Below are positions 26,037 through 34,867 of a stretch of DNA of 63,624 nt, one piece after another. Position 1 is the stretch's first letter. Every line of letters starts with the position of its first letter. Origin of the DNA: Betaproteobacteria bacterium (GTDB lineage: Bacteria > Pseudomonadota > Gammaproteobacteria > Burkholderiales > Ferrovaceae); assembly GCA_018971415.1 (NCBI GenBank), contig JAGXAW010000005.1:1-63624 (forward strand), written 5' to 3'. The position numbers were made by a program, and so were the translations under genes. Under the pieces are notes generated by a model. The model saw only the letters and a list, made by a program, of their open reading frames with translations. It had not been told where the DNA came from and ran no database searches.

Positions 26037-28515
26037 TTTCTTCTGTTAGTAAGCTCACATAGTGGTTAAGATCAAGACTGACCGCTCTTAAGCTTGGCTC
26101 CTCAATGACGATGTGACTCGTAAAACCCAATTTATGCATCAGGTGCATCATGGCAGCGTTGTTGCCCAATACTTCTCCGCTCATAAAGGTTAATTGTCTA
26201 TTTTTAGCACACAGGATGAGTTCATTCATGAGGATGGATCCGAGCCCTTGATTTTGCCATTGATCGCCAATCACCAATGCAAATTCACAGGATATGCCAT
26301 CGGGATTGGTGGTGTAACGGGCAACACCAATTTGAACAGTCTCACCATTTACCTCGGTGGTGGCAATGAGCGCCATCTCTGTGGCGTAATCCAGTTGAGT
26401 AAAACGAACCAAGAGTGAGCGGGGTAATTCTTTCAGGGCATCTAAAAACCGAAAATACCGGCTGTCCTCAGAGAGGTTTTTAATAAAATGTTGTTCCATC
26501 TCAGCATCTTCTGGACGAATGGGCCTGATTTGTACAGGTAGTTGATTTTTTAAAGTCACTTGTTTGACTAAGTCAGAGGGATAGGGATGAATCGCTAAAT
26601 GACGGTAATCATAGGGAATCAGAGGATCCTGATTGAGGGTGATGTGGGCATTTAAGATTTCGACATAGGAATCATTTTGCTGCCATAAACTGAGCTCTAA
26701 ATGTTCAATGGCCGCGAGTTCACAACACATTTCAGATAAACGCAACAGAATATTAATTAAGGCAGGGTGTTGCTGAATGGGTAGATGGGAATCAACATGG
26801 GTTAAGTGAGCCAATTGACTGCGACCAATAAACTCCTCCGCTAAAAATGGGTTCAGGGGAGGAAGGGCATAGGTTATTGTGTGGGGTAAATGGGCCGCGA
26901 GTCCCCCTGGACTGATATACAGACTCGGACCTAAGGTGGGGTCACGCACCACACCAAGATTAATCAATAAGCGCGGATTTTTACTGGTATTAGGGGGCAT
27001 CGGCATGTTGTCTCGGTAAGACAAGCCAAAGCAGGATAAGAGTTTTTCTGTTTCCAGGCCATTTAAGTGAAAGTGCTGCTGTGCCACTTGCTCTTCGATC
27101 AAATGACGGGCACGCTCCAAGTTTGGCGCACTTTCAATCACTCTCGAGCTTGGGGTTTGAAACAACATTTGTTGGTTGTGTAAATACTGATTGATATAGC
27201 GAATAGCATCCACCGCCGACTCGGGGGTTCTAAAGTTAGGCACACGGTGGGCGCTAAAGAGTCGCCTTGCGGGCACCACACTCTGATCACCCATCCAGCA
27301 GGCCATAATGGGCTTTGTGGATTGTTTAGCGAGCTCAGCAATTTCATAGGCCGTGAGATCGATTTCAGAGCCGTGTTGTGGGCAGAGAATAATCAATAAA
27401 CTGTCCACCTCAGGCGCTGCCAATAAGATTTGAGTAATACGTTTGTAATCCACAGCTTTTGCCCCCCCTCCCAGATCCAAGGGGTTAGCTATGGGAGTGG
27501 TAATCACGTTAGCGAGCTTCACTGTGGTGTCCTCTGACAACCGTGACATGGGAATGTAATTGTCTAAGGCACGGTCTGTAGCCAGGGCTGCTGGACCCTC
27601 GCCATTGGATAGAATGGCTAAATTTGGCCCACTTTTGCGATAGCGTAGAGAGCAGGCTCTGGCCGCAGCAAAGAGCTGAGTCATAGTACGAACTCTGACG
27701 ATACCAACGCGCCGTAAGGCGGCATTAAAAATCCCATCACTTTGTTGATAGGCTTGTTCTGACAGGATATCCCCCGTTCTCAAGAGTGCGTGTTTGTCCG
27801 CTTTTAAAACGATGGTGGGTTTGACCCGGGCAGCTTCGCGCAGAGCACTCATTAACTGCCTTGGTTGCAGCACCTCTTCCAGAAAAATCAGAATACTTTG
27901 GGTTTGGTGGTCAGAGACCAGAAAATCCACAATATCCGCGAAGTCCACATCAATCGAGCCATTGACTGATACCACCGCAGAAAAACCCAGGGCATTACCA
28001 CTTGCCCAATCTAATACGCCACTCGTTAAGGCGGTGGATTGAGAAATCATCCCCAGTGAGCCTTTTTGCAGCAAACTGGAACTCATCCCAATGTGAGGCC
28101 GCATCACCCCAGAGCAGTTAGGTCCCATGACCCTGATACCCTTAGCTTTGACAAAGGCGCGCCATTGATCCTTGTAGTGATCAAGACGGGATTTTTCAAG
28201 TTGCGTGACATTGGTTAATAGCACAATATGCTTAATGCTTAATTGAGCAGACAATTCAAGATAACTTTGTACCTTGTCACAGGGGACATCAAGGAGCAAT
28301 AAATCTGGTGTTTGAGGCAGACTGTGTAAATCAGGGTAAAAGCTGCTGTTCATCCGCGAGGGGGAGAGGGTATCAACAGCATAGAGTTGACCTTGATAGT
28401 GATTTAAGCTGAGATTGTCGTATACTGATCTTGGTAGTGAATCAGAGCGTGAGAGGGGCCCCACAATAACAACTGATTGCGGCATAAAAAAGGGGGTCAG
28501 GTAGTGGGGTCTCAT
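26029..28515 (-). CDS. Pat/PatZ-type protein acetyltransferase (acyl-CoA synthetase-GNAT fusion)
   Basis: An ~828-residue multidomain protein: CoA-binding Rossmann domain (about 10-130, VVIVGPLSRSDSLPRSVYDNL and MGPNCSGVMRP), succinyl-CoA-synthetase-like domains (LGMISQSTALTSGVLDWAS, LSNGEGPAALATD), an ATP-grasp-derived part, and a C-terminal GNAT domain (about 645-800) with QGLGSILMNELI. PatZ enzymes acetylate lysines, classically of acetyl-CoA synthetase. The ATP-grasp part looks shortened, jumping early to DPTLGPSLYISPGG and LPPLNPFLAEEFI. ATG 28515 is likely; GTG 28527 is also possible. It is divergent from a deacetylase-family gene. Confidence 0.85.
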   Translation of the reverse strand: MRPHYLTPFFMPQSVVIVGPLSRSDSLPRSVYDNLSLNHYQGQLYAVDTLSPSRMNSSFYPDLHSLPQTPDLLLLDVPCDKVQSYLELSAQLSIKHIVLLTNVTQLEKSRLDHYKDQWRAFVKAKGIRVMGPNCSGVMRPHIGMSSSLLQKGSLGMISQSTALTSGVLDWASGNALGFSAVVSVNGSIDVDFADIVDFLVSDHQTQSILIFLEEVLQPRQLMSALREAARVKPTIVLKADKHALLRTGDILSEQAYQQSDGIFNAALRRVGIVRVRTMTQLFAAARACSLRYRKSGPNLAILSNGEGPAALATDRALDNYIPMSRLSEDTTVKLANVITTPIANPLDLGGGAKAVDYKRITQILLAAPEVDSLLIILCPQHGSEIDLTAYEIAELAKQSTKPIMACWMGDQSVVPARRLFSAHRVPNFRTPESAVDAIRYINQYLHNQQMLFQTPSSRVIESAPNLERARHLIEEQVAQQHFHLNGLETEKLLSCFGLSYRDNMPMPPNTSKNPRLLINLGVVRDPTLGPSLYISPGGLAAHLPHTITYALPPLNPFLAEEFIGRSQLAHLTHVDSHLPIQQHPALINILLRLSEMCCELAAIEHLELSLWQQNDSYVEILNAHITLNQDPLIPYDYRHLAIHPYPSDLVKQVTLKNQLPVQIRPIRPEDAEMEQHFIKNLSEDSRYFRFLDALKELPRSLLVRFTQLDYATEMALIATTEVNGETVQIGVARYTTNPDGISCEFALVIGDQWQNQGLGSILMNELILCAKNRQLTFMSGEVLGNNAAMMHLMHKLGFTSHIVIEEPSLRAVSLDLNHYVSLLTEETT

Positions 28516-28549
28516 CACAGTTCTCACAATAGGTTAGAGAATTATTATA

Positions 28550-29476
28550 ATGATAAATACGGCTTACATTACGCATTCATTTTGTGGATTACACAATATG
28601 GGTGAACACCATCCCGAAAGTCCCTATCGTCTTGCCGCCATTAACGATCGTCTTATTGCTTCCGGTTTAATGAATTTCCTCATGCCTCATGAGGCTTTAC
28701 AGGTTGATCGTAAACATCTTCAAAGGGTTCACTCCAAAGAGTACATTGAGAGTATTTTTGATGCATCGCCACAATTGGGATTACACCATATTGATGATGA
28801 CACTGTGATGAATCAACACTCCTTAGAGGCTACCTTGCGTGGGGCAGGAGCGGGGGTGATGGCCATTGATCTTGTTATGAAACAAAAAGCCAATAACGCC
28901 TTTTGCGCCATTCGACCCCCAGGACATCACGCTGAGCATCACCGTGCTATGGGTTTTTGTTTTTTTAATAATATCGCTGTGGCCGCAGCCTACGCCTTAG
29001 ACGAGTATAAACTTGAGCGTATCGCCATTGTGGATTTTGATGTTCACCATGGTAATGGAACGGAGGATATTTTTAAGGCTGATGAACGAGTATTGTATTG
29101 TTCTACTTTTCAGCATCCTTTTTACCCCTACAGTGGCATTGAGAGCCACAATGAGCACATTTTAAATTACCCACTGCCAGCTGGCAGTGATGGGCAATTC
29201 ATGCAAGCCATAATGATTGAGCGAGCCCTGCCCATTATTGATGAGTTTGCGCCACAGTTAATTTTGATCTCAGCGGGCTTTGATGCACATAAAGATGATC
29301 CCCTTGCCCATTTACGTTGGGTGGAATCGGATTATGTGTGGTTAACCCAACGCTTACAACAGATCGCCGCTAAACACAGTCAAGGACGCATTGTTTCCAT
29401 GTTGGAGGGAGGCTATGATCTTGATGCCTTGGGGCGCAGTGCCACTGCCCATATCCGCGCCTTGTTTGAGGCCTAA
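28550..29476 (+). CDS. Histone deacetylase family (class II-like) amidohydrolase
   Basis: A 308-residue arginase/deacetylase-fold enzyme. Catalytic features: RPPGHHAEH with H126-H127, zinc ligands D164 and H166 in DFDVHHGNGTEDIF, the SAGFDAHKDDPLA aspartate, and the C-terminal LEGGYDLDALGRS. Bacterial members remove acetyl groups from lysine, polyamines or related amines. It starts 34 bases from the divergent Pat gene, so an acetylation/deacetylation pair is plausible, but the substrate is not shown by sequence. Confidence 0.92.
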   Translation: MINTAYITHSFCGLHNMGEHHPESPYRLAAINDRLIASGLMNFLMPHEALQVDRKHLQRVHSKEYIESIFDASPQLGLHHIDDDTVMNQHSLEATLRGAGAGVMAIDLVMKQKANNAFCAIRPPGHHAEHHRAMGFCFFNNIAVAAAYALDEYKLERIAIVDFDVHHGNGTEDIFKADERVLYCSTFQHPFYPYSGIESHNEHILNYPLPAGSDGQFMQAIMIERALPIIDEFAPQLILISAGFDAHKDDPLAHLRWVESDYVWLTQRLQQIAAKHSQGRIVSMLEGGYDLDALGRSATAHIRALFEA

Positions 29477-29842
29477 CTAGACAATTAACGCGGCTAACAC
29501 CTGACGGTTTTCGCTGACTAAAATAGCATAGGTCCGGCAAGCTGCCTGAGTATCCATAATCTCAACCCCCATTTGTGCTTCAATCAAAGGGCGTAATACC
29601 TCAGCCTTAGGGAAAATCAGTTTTGTCCCCGTGCCAATTAGAATTATTTGTGGTCGCCAGGCGAGAAGCTGTTGGCAATCCTCTGCCTTCAGCTCATCGA
29701 TGTGTGCCACCCAATGTTGTTGCAGTTGAGAGGGGCTAACAACAATACTGTGTTCATAGCGATCTTTATTGACAGCCACAAATCCTGGTCCATGGCCAGT
29801 GATATTAAAGTTTGCCTCAGGCAAATGATTGATAAGTTTCAT
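29477..29842 (-). CDS. Mth938/DUF498 family protein
   Basis: A 121-residue protein of the Mth938-like family, which includes the mitochondrial complex I assembly factor NDUFAF3. Recognised by ITGHGPGFVAVNKDRYEHSIVVSP and ILIGTGTKLIFPKAEVLRPL. ATG 29842 (MKLINHLPE) is a better start than the TTG at 29854. It is convergent with the deacetylase gene with no gap. No activity can be assigned. Confidence 0.85.
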   Translation of the reverse strand: MKLINHLPEANFNITGHGPGFVAVNKDRYEHSIVVSPSQLQQHWVAHIDELKAEDCQQLLAWRPQIILIGTGTKLIFPKAEVLRPLIEAQMGVEIMDTQAACRTYAILVSENRQVLAALIV

Positions 29843-29899
29843 AGGATCCGCCAATTAAGGTAAAATTAGCCCTTTTGCAGCTAGAATAGACTATACATC

Positions 29900-31084
29900 A
29901 TGTCAGAGTTCCCAAGGATAAAGCGCTTACCCCCTTACGTATTTAATATTACCGGTGAACTAAAGTCAGCAGCCCGTCGACGCGGTGAGGACATTATTGA
30001 CTTTAGCATGGGCAACCCTGATCAGCCCACCCCACAACATATTGTAGACAAATTGGTGGAGGCAGCACAACGCAATGATACCCATGGCTATTCCTTATCA
30101 AAGGGGATTCCAAGGGTCCGTAAGGCGATTTGCAATTGGTACCAACGTCGCTTTAACGTGGAGTTGGACCCTGAGACAGAGGCTATCTTCACCATAGGTT
30201 CTAAGGAGGGCATTGCTCATTTAATGCTCGCCATGCTGGATTCTGGTGATATGGTGTTGGTGCCAAACCCGAGTTACCCCATTCATATTTATGGACCAGT
30301 CATCGCAGGGGCTGATATTCGTCACATCAGTATGACCCCTGGAGTAGATTTCTTTGATGAGTTAGAAAAGGGTTTACGCGGTTCTTACCCCAGACCTAAG
30401 CTATTAATTTTGAATTTTCCAAGTAACCCTACTACACAATGCGTGGATCTCGCTTTCTTTGAACGGGTCATTAATATTGCCAAAGAGTATGGTATTTATG
30501 TAGTGCATGACTTGGCGTATGCCGACATTGTCTACGACGGTTATCAGTCACCTTCTATTATGCAAGTGCCAGGCGCTAAGGATGTGGCGGTGGAGTTTTT
30601 TACTCTGTCAAAAAGCTACAGCATGGCCGGTTGGCGCGTAGGCTTTATGGTGGGCAATCCAACCTTAGTGGCGGCCCTTGGCAGAATGAAAAGCTACCAT
30701 GACTATGGTACCTTCACCCCCATTCAAGTGGCCTCCATTGTGGCCCTCGAGGGACCACAAGAGTGCGTGGAAGAGATTCGCATGACCTATCAAAAACGCC
30801 GTGATGTCCTGGTTCAAGGATTGCATCAATTGGAGTGGATGGTTGAGAACCCCAAGGCCACCATGTTTGTCTGGGGGAAGATTCCCGATCAATACAAAGC
30901 CATGGGGTCACTGGAATTTTCTAAGAAATTATTGGCTGAGGCCAAAGTGGCTGTGTCACCTGGTATAGGTTTTGGTGAGCTTGGCGATGACCACATTCGT
31001 TTTTCATTAATTGAAAATGAAGAGCGTACGCGTCAGGCTCTACGAGGGATTAAAGATATGTTTAGGAAGGATGGATTACTATGA
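29900..31084 (+). CDS. PLP-dependent aminotransferase (AlaC-like, class I)
   Basis: A 394-residue class I aminotransferase. [13 protein letters not shown] at the N-terminus, [11 protein letters not shown], a YADIVYDG segment and the PLP lysine in [18 protein letters not shown] are characteristic of the AlaC/YfdZ alanine:2-oxoglutarate aminotransferase group often found just upstream of hom in Betaproteobacteria. The stop overlaps the hom start by four bases, indicating an operon with threonine synthesis. Substrate (alanine versus a homoserine-pathway amino acid) is not proven. Confidence 0.88.
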   Translation: MSEFPRIKRLPPYVFNITGELKSAARRRGEDIIDFSMGNPDQPTPQHIVDKLVEAAQRNDTHGYSLSKGIPRVRKAICNWYQRRFNVELDPETEAIFTIGSKEGIAHLMLAMLDSGDMVLVPNPSYPIHIYGPVIAGADIRHISMTPGVDFFDELEKGLRGSYPRPKLLILNFPSNPTTQCVDLAFFERVINIAKEYGIYVVHDLAYADIVYDGYQSPSIMQVPGAKDVAVEFFTLSKSYSMAGWRVGFMVGNPTLVAALGRMKSYHDYGTFTPIQVASIVALEGPQECVEEIRMTYQKRRDVLVQGLHQLEWMVENPKATMFVWGKIPDQYKAMGSLEFSKKLLAEAKVAVSPGIGFGELGDDHIRFSLIENEERTRQALRGIKDMFRKDGLL

Positions 31085-32400
31085 CAGCATTGAGAGTAGG
31101 CTTACTTGGCTTGGGAGTGGTAGGTGGTGGCACCTTTGATATTCTCAAGCGAAATGGCCAAGAGATTGCGAGAAGAGCAGGTAAAGAAATTGTTGTGACC
31201 TGCGCCGCCGTTAGAGAAAAAGACTTGGCTCACGTCTCACAAAAAGTTGGAGGCAGTATACAGCTTCATACCAATCCTGAGGCAGTGGTTGAGTCCCCAA
31301 ACGTGGATATCGTCATTGAGGTGATGGGTGGCATACATCCTGCAAAAGAGCTTGTGCTAAAAGCCATCAGTCTTGGCAAACATGTGGTGACGGCCAACAA
31401 AGCGCTATTGGCGATGCATGGCAATGAAATTTTTAAGGCAGCTCACGATAAAGGAGTAATGATTGGTTTTGAGGCAGCAGTGGCTGGCGGTATTCCAATT
31501 ATTAAAGCACTCAGAGAGGGGTTAAGCGCTAACCGCATTCAATGGGTCGCCGGTATTATTAACGGCACCAGTAATTTTATTTTAACCAATATGCGTGAAC
31601 GGGGTATTAGCTTTGCCGAGGCTTTGAAAGAAGCGCAAGCCTTGGGCTATGCGGAGGCTGATCCCACCTTTGATGTGGAAGGGGTGGATGCTGCGCATAA
31701 GCTCACCTTGCTCTCTGCCATTGCCTTTGGGATTCCAATTCAATTTGATAAAGCCTATACCGAGGGCATCAGTCAATTAACTGCCAAAGACATTACCTAT
31801 GCGGAAGAGTTTGGTTATCGCATCAAATTATTGGGGATCACCAAACGCACGGAGCAGGGTATTGAATTACGTGTTCACCCCACCTTGATTCCTGAAAAAA
31901 GACTCATTGCCAATGTTGAAGGGGTGATGAATGCAATTTTAGTATCAGGCGATGCGGTGGGTAGCACGTTGTATTACGGCCCAGGAGCAGGCGCTGAACC
32001 CACGGGCTCAGCGGTGATTGCTGATTTGGTTGATGTTGCCAGGATGGCCGATGCCGCGCCTCATCAACGGGTTCCTTATTTGGCTTTCCAAGCGGACTGT
32101 CTTACCGATGACCCGGTATTATCCATTGAGCAAGTTAAAACCTCCTACTATTTGAGAATGAGTGCGTTAGATCGCCCAGGCGTATTGGCTGATGTCACAC
32201 GGATCTTAGCGCAACTTAATATTTCCATTGAAGCCATGCTGCAACGAGAACCCTCAGCGGGGGAGGAACGTGTGGATGTCATTATTCTGACACACGTGGC
32301 TTTAGAGAGAGATGTGAACAAAGCTATCGAGGCCATCGAAAAACTCGACACCATTTCAGGACCGGTGGTACGTATCCGTCTTGAAACATTAGCCTCGTAA
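31081..32400 (+). CDS. hom: Homoserine dehydrogenase
   Basis: Reduces aspartate semialdehyde to homoserine for threonine and methionine. The 439 residues show the nucleotide-binding [16 protein letters not shown] at the N-terminus, [10 protein letters not shown], the [18 protein letters not shown] substrate region, [12 protein letters not shown], and a C-terminal ACT domain (about 355-430, [20 protein letters not shown]) that normally senses threonine. Middle gene of aminotransferase-hom-thrC. Confidence 0.96.
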   Translation: MTALRVGLLGLGVVGGGTFDILKRNGQEIARRAGKEIVVTCAAVREKDLAHVSQKVGGSIQLHTNPEAVVESPNVDIVIEVMGGIHPAKELVLKAISLGKHVVTANKALLAMHGNEIFKAAHDKGVMIGFEAAVAGGIPIIKALREGLSANRIQWVAGIINGTSNFILTNMRERGISFAEALKEAQALGYAEADPTFDVEGVDAAHKLTLLSAIAFGIPIQFDKAYTEGISQLTAKDITYAEEFGYRIKLLGITKRTEQGIELRVHPTLIPEKRLIANVEGVMNAILVSGDAVGSTLYYGPGAGAEPTGSAVIADLVDVARMADAAPHQRVPYLAFQADCLTDDPVLSIEQVKTSYYLRMSALDRPGVLADVTRILAQLNISIEAMLQREPSAGEERVDVIILTHVALERDVNKAIEAIEKLDTISGPVVRIRLETLAS

Positions 32401-32417
32401 TCGAACAGGGAGAGAAT

Positions 32418-33536
32418 ATGAGCCACTACCAGGGATTAATTCATCGTTATCGTCACCGTTTACCCGTGACAGCCTCCACCCCCATCGTTTCCTTAAACGA
32501 GGGAAACACCCCTTTAATTGAGCTTCATCATTTGCCCCGTCAATGGGGCTTTGATGGCCGCATTCTGGTTAAGTTTGAGGGGCTCAATCCCACTGGCTCT
32601 TTCAAAGACCGTGGTATGACAATGGCGGTGACCAAGGCCGTGGAAGCTGGTGCTAAAGCCATTATTTGTGCAAGTACCGGTAACACCTCCGCCGCTGCTG
32701 CAGCCTACGCTGCACGCGCTGGCATTCAATCCTTTGTGCTGATACCCGATGGCAAAATAGCTCTAGGTAAACTTGCGCAAGCCATGATGCACGGCTCCAC
32801 GGTGTTACAAATTCAGGGTAATTTTGATGATGGTATGCAACTTGTTCAAGAGCTTGCTCAAGATCTTCCTGTGGCCTTGGTCAATTCAGTGAATCCCTAC
32901 CGTCTTCAAGGACAAAAAACCATTGCCTTTGAAATTATTGAAGCCTTAGGTCGCGCACCTGATTACCATGTTCTACCTGTGGGCAATGCGGGCAACATCA
33001 GTGCTCACTGGATGGGCTATAGTGAGGCCACTTGCCAGCAAACGGCAGCCTGTGGTTTATGTCAGGGACTATGCCCTTACCACACTGATAGGTTGTGTGA
33101 TAATCGACCAATTATGGTGGGGTATCAAGCAGCAGGAGCCGCTCCCTTCCTGCGCGGCAGTGCGGTTAAAAATCCAGAGACCATTGCTACAGCAATACGA
33201 ATTGGCAACCCCATGTCTTGGGATTTGGCTTGGGCGGCGGTGAAAGAATCAGAGGGCTGGTTTGATGAGTGTAGCGATGCGGAAATCTTGGCAACACAAA
33301 AAGAGCTGGCACGCTTTGAGGGAGTCTTTTGTGAACCCTCCTCAGCGACTTCACTTGCGGGTCTTAAAAAAGACCTTAAACGCGGTAAAATTAAAGCAGG
33401 ATCTGTGATTGTTGCAACGCTAACTGGGCATGGATTAAAGGATCCTGATACGGCGATTATGCAAAGTGATCAGCCCCATCAAATTGCGGCTGAAAAAGGA
33501 GCAATTAGTCGATTAATGGAAAAATATATTCGTTAA
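32418..33536 (+). CDS. thrC: Threonine synthase with cysteine-rich insertion
   Basis: PLP enzyme converting O-phosphohomoserine to threonine, 372 residues. PLP lysine is K63 in GSFKDRGM; CASTGNTSAAAAAYAARAG and PVGNAGNISAHWMGY are standard. Between HWMGY and MVGYQAAGAAPF the protein carries an extra stretch with C206, C212, C215, C219 and C227, including a CGLCQGLC cluster that could bind zinc or an iron-sulfur centre. I do not recall this in typical ThrC. The GAGAG-type ribosome site lies 17 bases after hom. Confidence 0.94.
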   Translation: MSHYQGLIHRYRHRLPVTASTPIVSLNEGNTPLIELHHLPRQWGFDGRILVKFEGLNPTGSFKDRGMTMAVTKAVEAGAKAIICASTGNTSAAAAAYAARAGIQSFVLIPDGKIALGKLAQAMMHGSTVLQIQGNFDDGMQLVQELAQDLPVALVNSVNPYRLQGQKTIAFEIIEALGRAPDYHVLPVGNAGNISAHWMGYSEATCQQTAACGLCQGLCPYHTDRLCDNRPIMVGYQAAGAAPFLRGSAVKNPETIATAIRIGNPMSWDLAWAAVKESEGWFDECSDAEILATQKELARFEGVFCEPSSATSLAGLKKDLKRGKIKAGSVIVATLTGHGLKDPDTAIMQSDQPHQIAAEKGAISRLMEKYIR

Positions 33537-33562
33537 AGATTAATATAAAAAAGGGGGACGTT

Positions 33563-34006
33563 ATGGAAATGATTGCTGTGACCAATCAACAGGGTGAAGT
33601 TATCCGTCAAGATTTGTTAATTCAAGCTGAGAGCTTACACCGAAGCTTGCGTCCTTCAATCCCTAACCCTTATCTTGAGGCCATGAGAGCGGTGTTCAAT
33701 TCCGGTGCGGAAATGTCAGTTGCCATGGAAGGCGATCAACTCTGTGGTCTCGTGGTCTATCGGATTACCACCAACACCATGGTAGGAAAAAAAATCTACA
33801 GCGAGGATTTGGTCGCCGACCCTAAAGCTCCCGTTAAGGGTGTGGGTCATTTGATGATGGATTATTTAAAAGAAGTGGGCAAACAAAGAGGTTGTGTCAG
33901 CCTTGAGTTAGAATCAGGAACGCAGAGAGATCAAGCCCATCGTTTTTATTTCAAGGAAGGCTTTGTTATCAAAGCCTTTGGCTTTAAACAGTCTCTGATC
34001 GATTAA
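33563..34006 (+). CDS. GNAT family N-acetyltransferase
   Basis: A 147-residue acetyltransferase. The acetyl-CoA binding loop is DPKAPVKGVGHLMMDYLKE (about 91-109), and the C-terminal SLELESGTQRDQAHRFYFKEGFV is the usual beta5-alpha4 part. AAGGGGG precedes ATG 33563. It follows thrC by 26 bases, with a likely but unproven link. Substrate unknown. Confidence 0.85.
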   Translation: MEMIAVTNQQGEVIRQDLLIQAESLHRSLRPSIPNPYLEAMRAVFNSGAEMSVAMEGDQLCGLVVYRITTNTMVGKKIYSEDLVADPKAPVKGVGHLMMDYLKEVGKQRGCVSLELESGTQRDQAHRFYFKEGFVIKAFGFKQSLID

Positions 34007-34008
34007 TT

Positions 34009-34734
34009 TTACTCATCATCCTCTTTACTGCGCGGTGGATGACCATCGTAAATAAGGTTACGCCGACGCTGTAAATACGCATCACGAACAAAGGTATAAG
34101 GATCCAGAGCAGCAGTTTGTAGGACATTTGATGCCGCTAATAATCCAGCTCGTGTATTGACCACCTCCAACGCCCCAATTTCCGTTAAATGAGTACTGTT
34201 GGCATGGCTGTTGGCATAAAAGCTAAAGGGGTAGGCAGCCAGTGTCCCTAGTCCATCTCTGATGGTGGAAGGGCCCAATAGTGGCAGTACCAAGTAGGGG
34301 CTGTCCTCCCAACCCCAAACCGCTAAGGTTTGGCCAAAATCCTCATTGTGTTTTTCTAGGCCAATATGTTTTGCAACATCAATAAAGCCTAAGATACCCA
34401 CCGTGGTATTGACGGCAAAGCGTCCAGCATCCTGTGCTCCTTGACTCACTTTACCTTGTAAGAGGTCATTTAAAAAAACCGTGATATCACCGATATTGCT
34501 AAAAAAGTTACTGATTCCATCGCGCATCACATTGGGGGTAACGGCCTTATAGCCCTTCGCCACCGGTTTGATAACGTAACTATCTAAAGAGTCGTTAATG
34601 GAATACATGGTCCGGTTATAACTTTGTAGAGGATCCTTGGCATCCTCTTGGCCTGGGGGAACGCTGACACAACCTGTTAAAAAGAATAAGGTTAAACCAG
34701 TAAACAAAAGGAGATGAACGCGCTGAAAAACCAT
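34009..34734 (-). CDS. mlaA: Outer-membrane lipoprotein MlaA (VacJ)
   Basis: Removes mislocalised phospholipids from the outer leaflet of the outer membrane and passes them to MlaC. The 241 residues have a lipobox LTGC (Cys22), then the MlaA signatures DPLQSYNRTMYSINDSLD, FFSNIGDITVFLNDLLQGK, NTTVGILGFIDVA, FGQTLAVWGWEDSPYLVLPLLGPS. The other Mla genes are not in the window, so it is an isolated component. Convergent with the GNAT gene, two bases apart. Confidence 0.94.
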   Translation of the reverse strand: MVFQRVHLLLFTGLTLFFLTGCVSVPPGQEDAKDPLQSYNRTMYSINDSLDSYVIKPVAKGYKAVTPNVMRDGISNFFSNIGDITVFLNDLLQGKVSQGAQDAGRFAVNTTVGILGFIDVAKHIGLEKHNEDFGQTLAVWGWEDSPYLVLPLLGPSTIRDGLGTLAAYPFSFYANSHANSTHLTEIGALEVVNTRAGLLAASNVLQTAALDPYTFVRDAYLQRRRNLIYDGHPPRSKEDDE

Positions 34735-34800
34735 AGAGTAAACCTCTAAAAACCATAGTGACTTATTAGTTTGTATCCTAACATAAAATCACTTTTTGCC

Positions 34801-34828
34801 CTTGTTTTTATCAAAATACCCCCCATTT
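34801..34828 (+). promoter_or_regulatory. Sigma-32-type heat-shock promoter of clpB
   Basis: CTTGTTT (34801-34807) and CCCCATTT (34821-34828) are separated by 13 bp and match the sigma-32 consensus CTTGAAA-N13/15-CCCCATNT, with the same spacing as E. coli dnaK P1. The elements end 39 bp before the clpB ATG, leaving room for a short leader. The only mismatches fall in the last three bases of the -35. Confidence 0.8.
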
Positions 34829-34867
34829 ATTAGTTAACTTCATTACACAGAGATTAAAGGATAGGCC

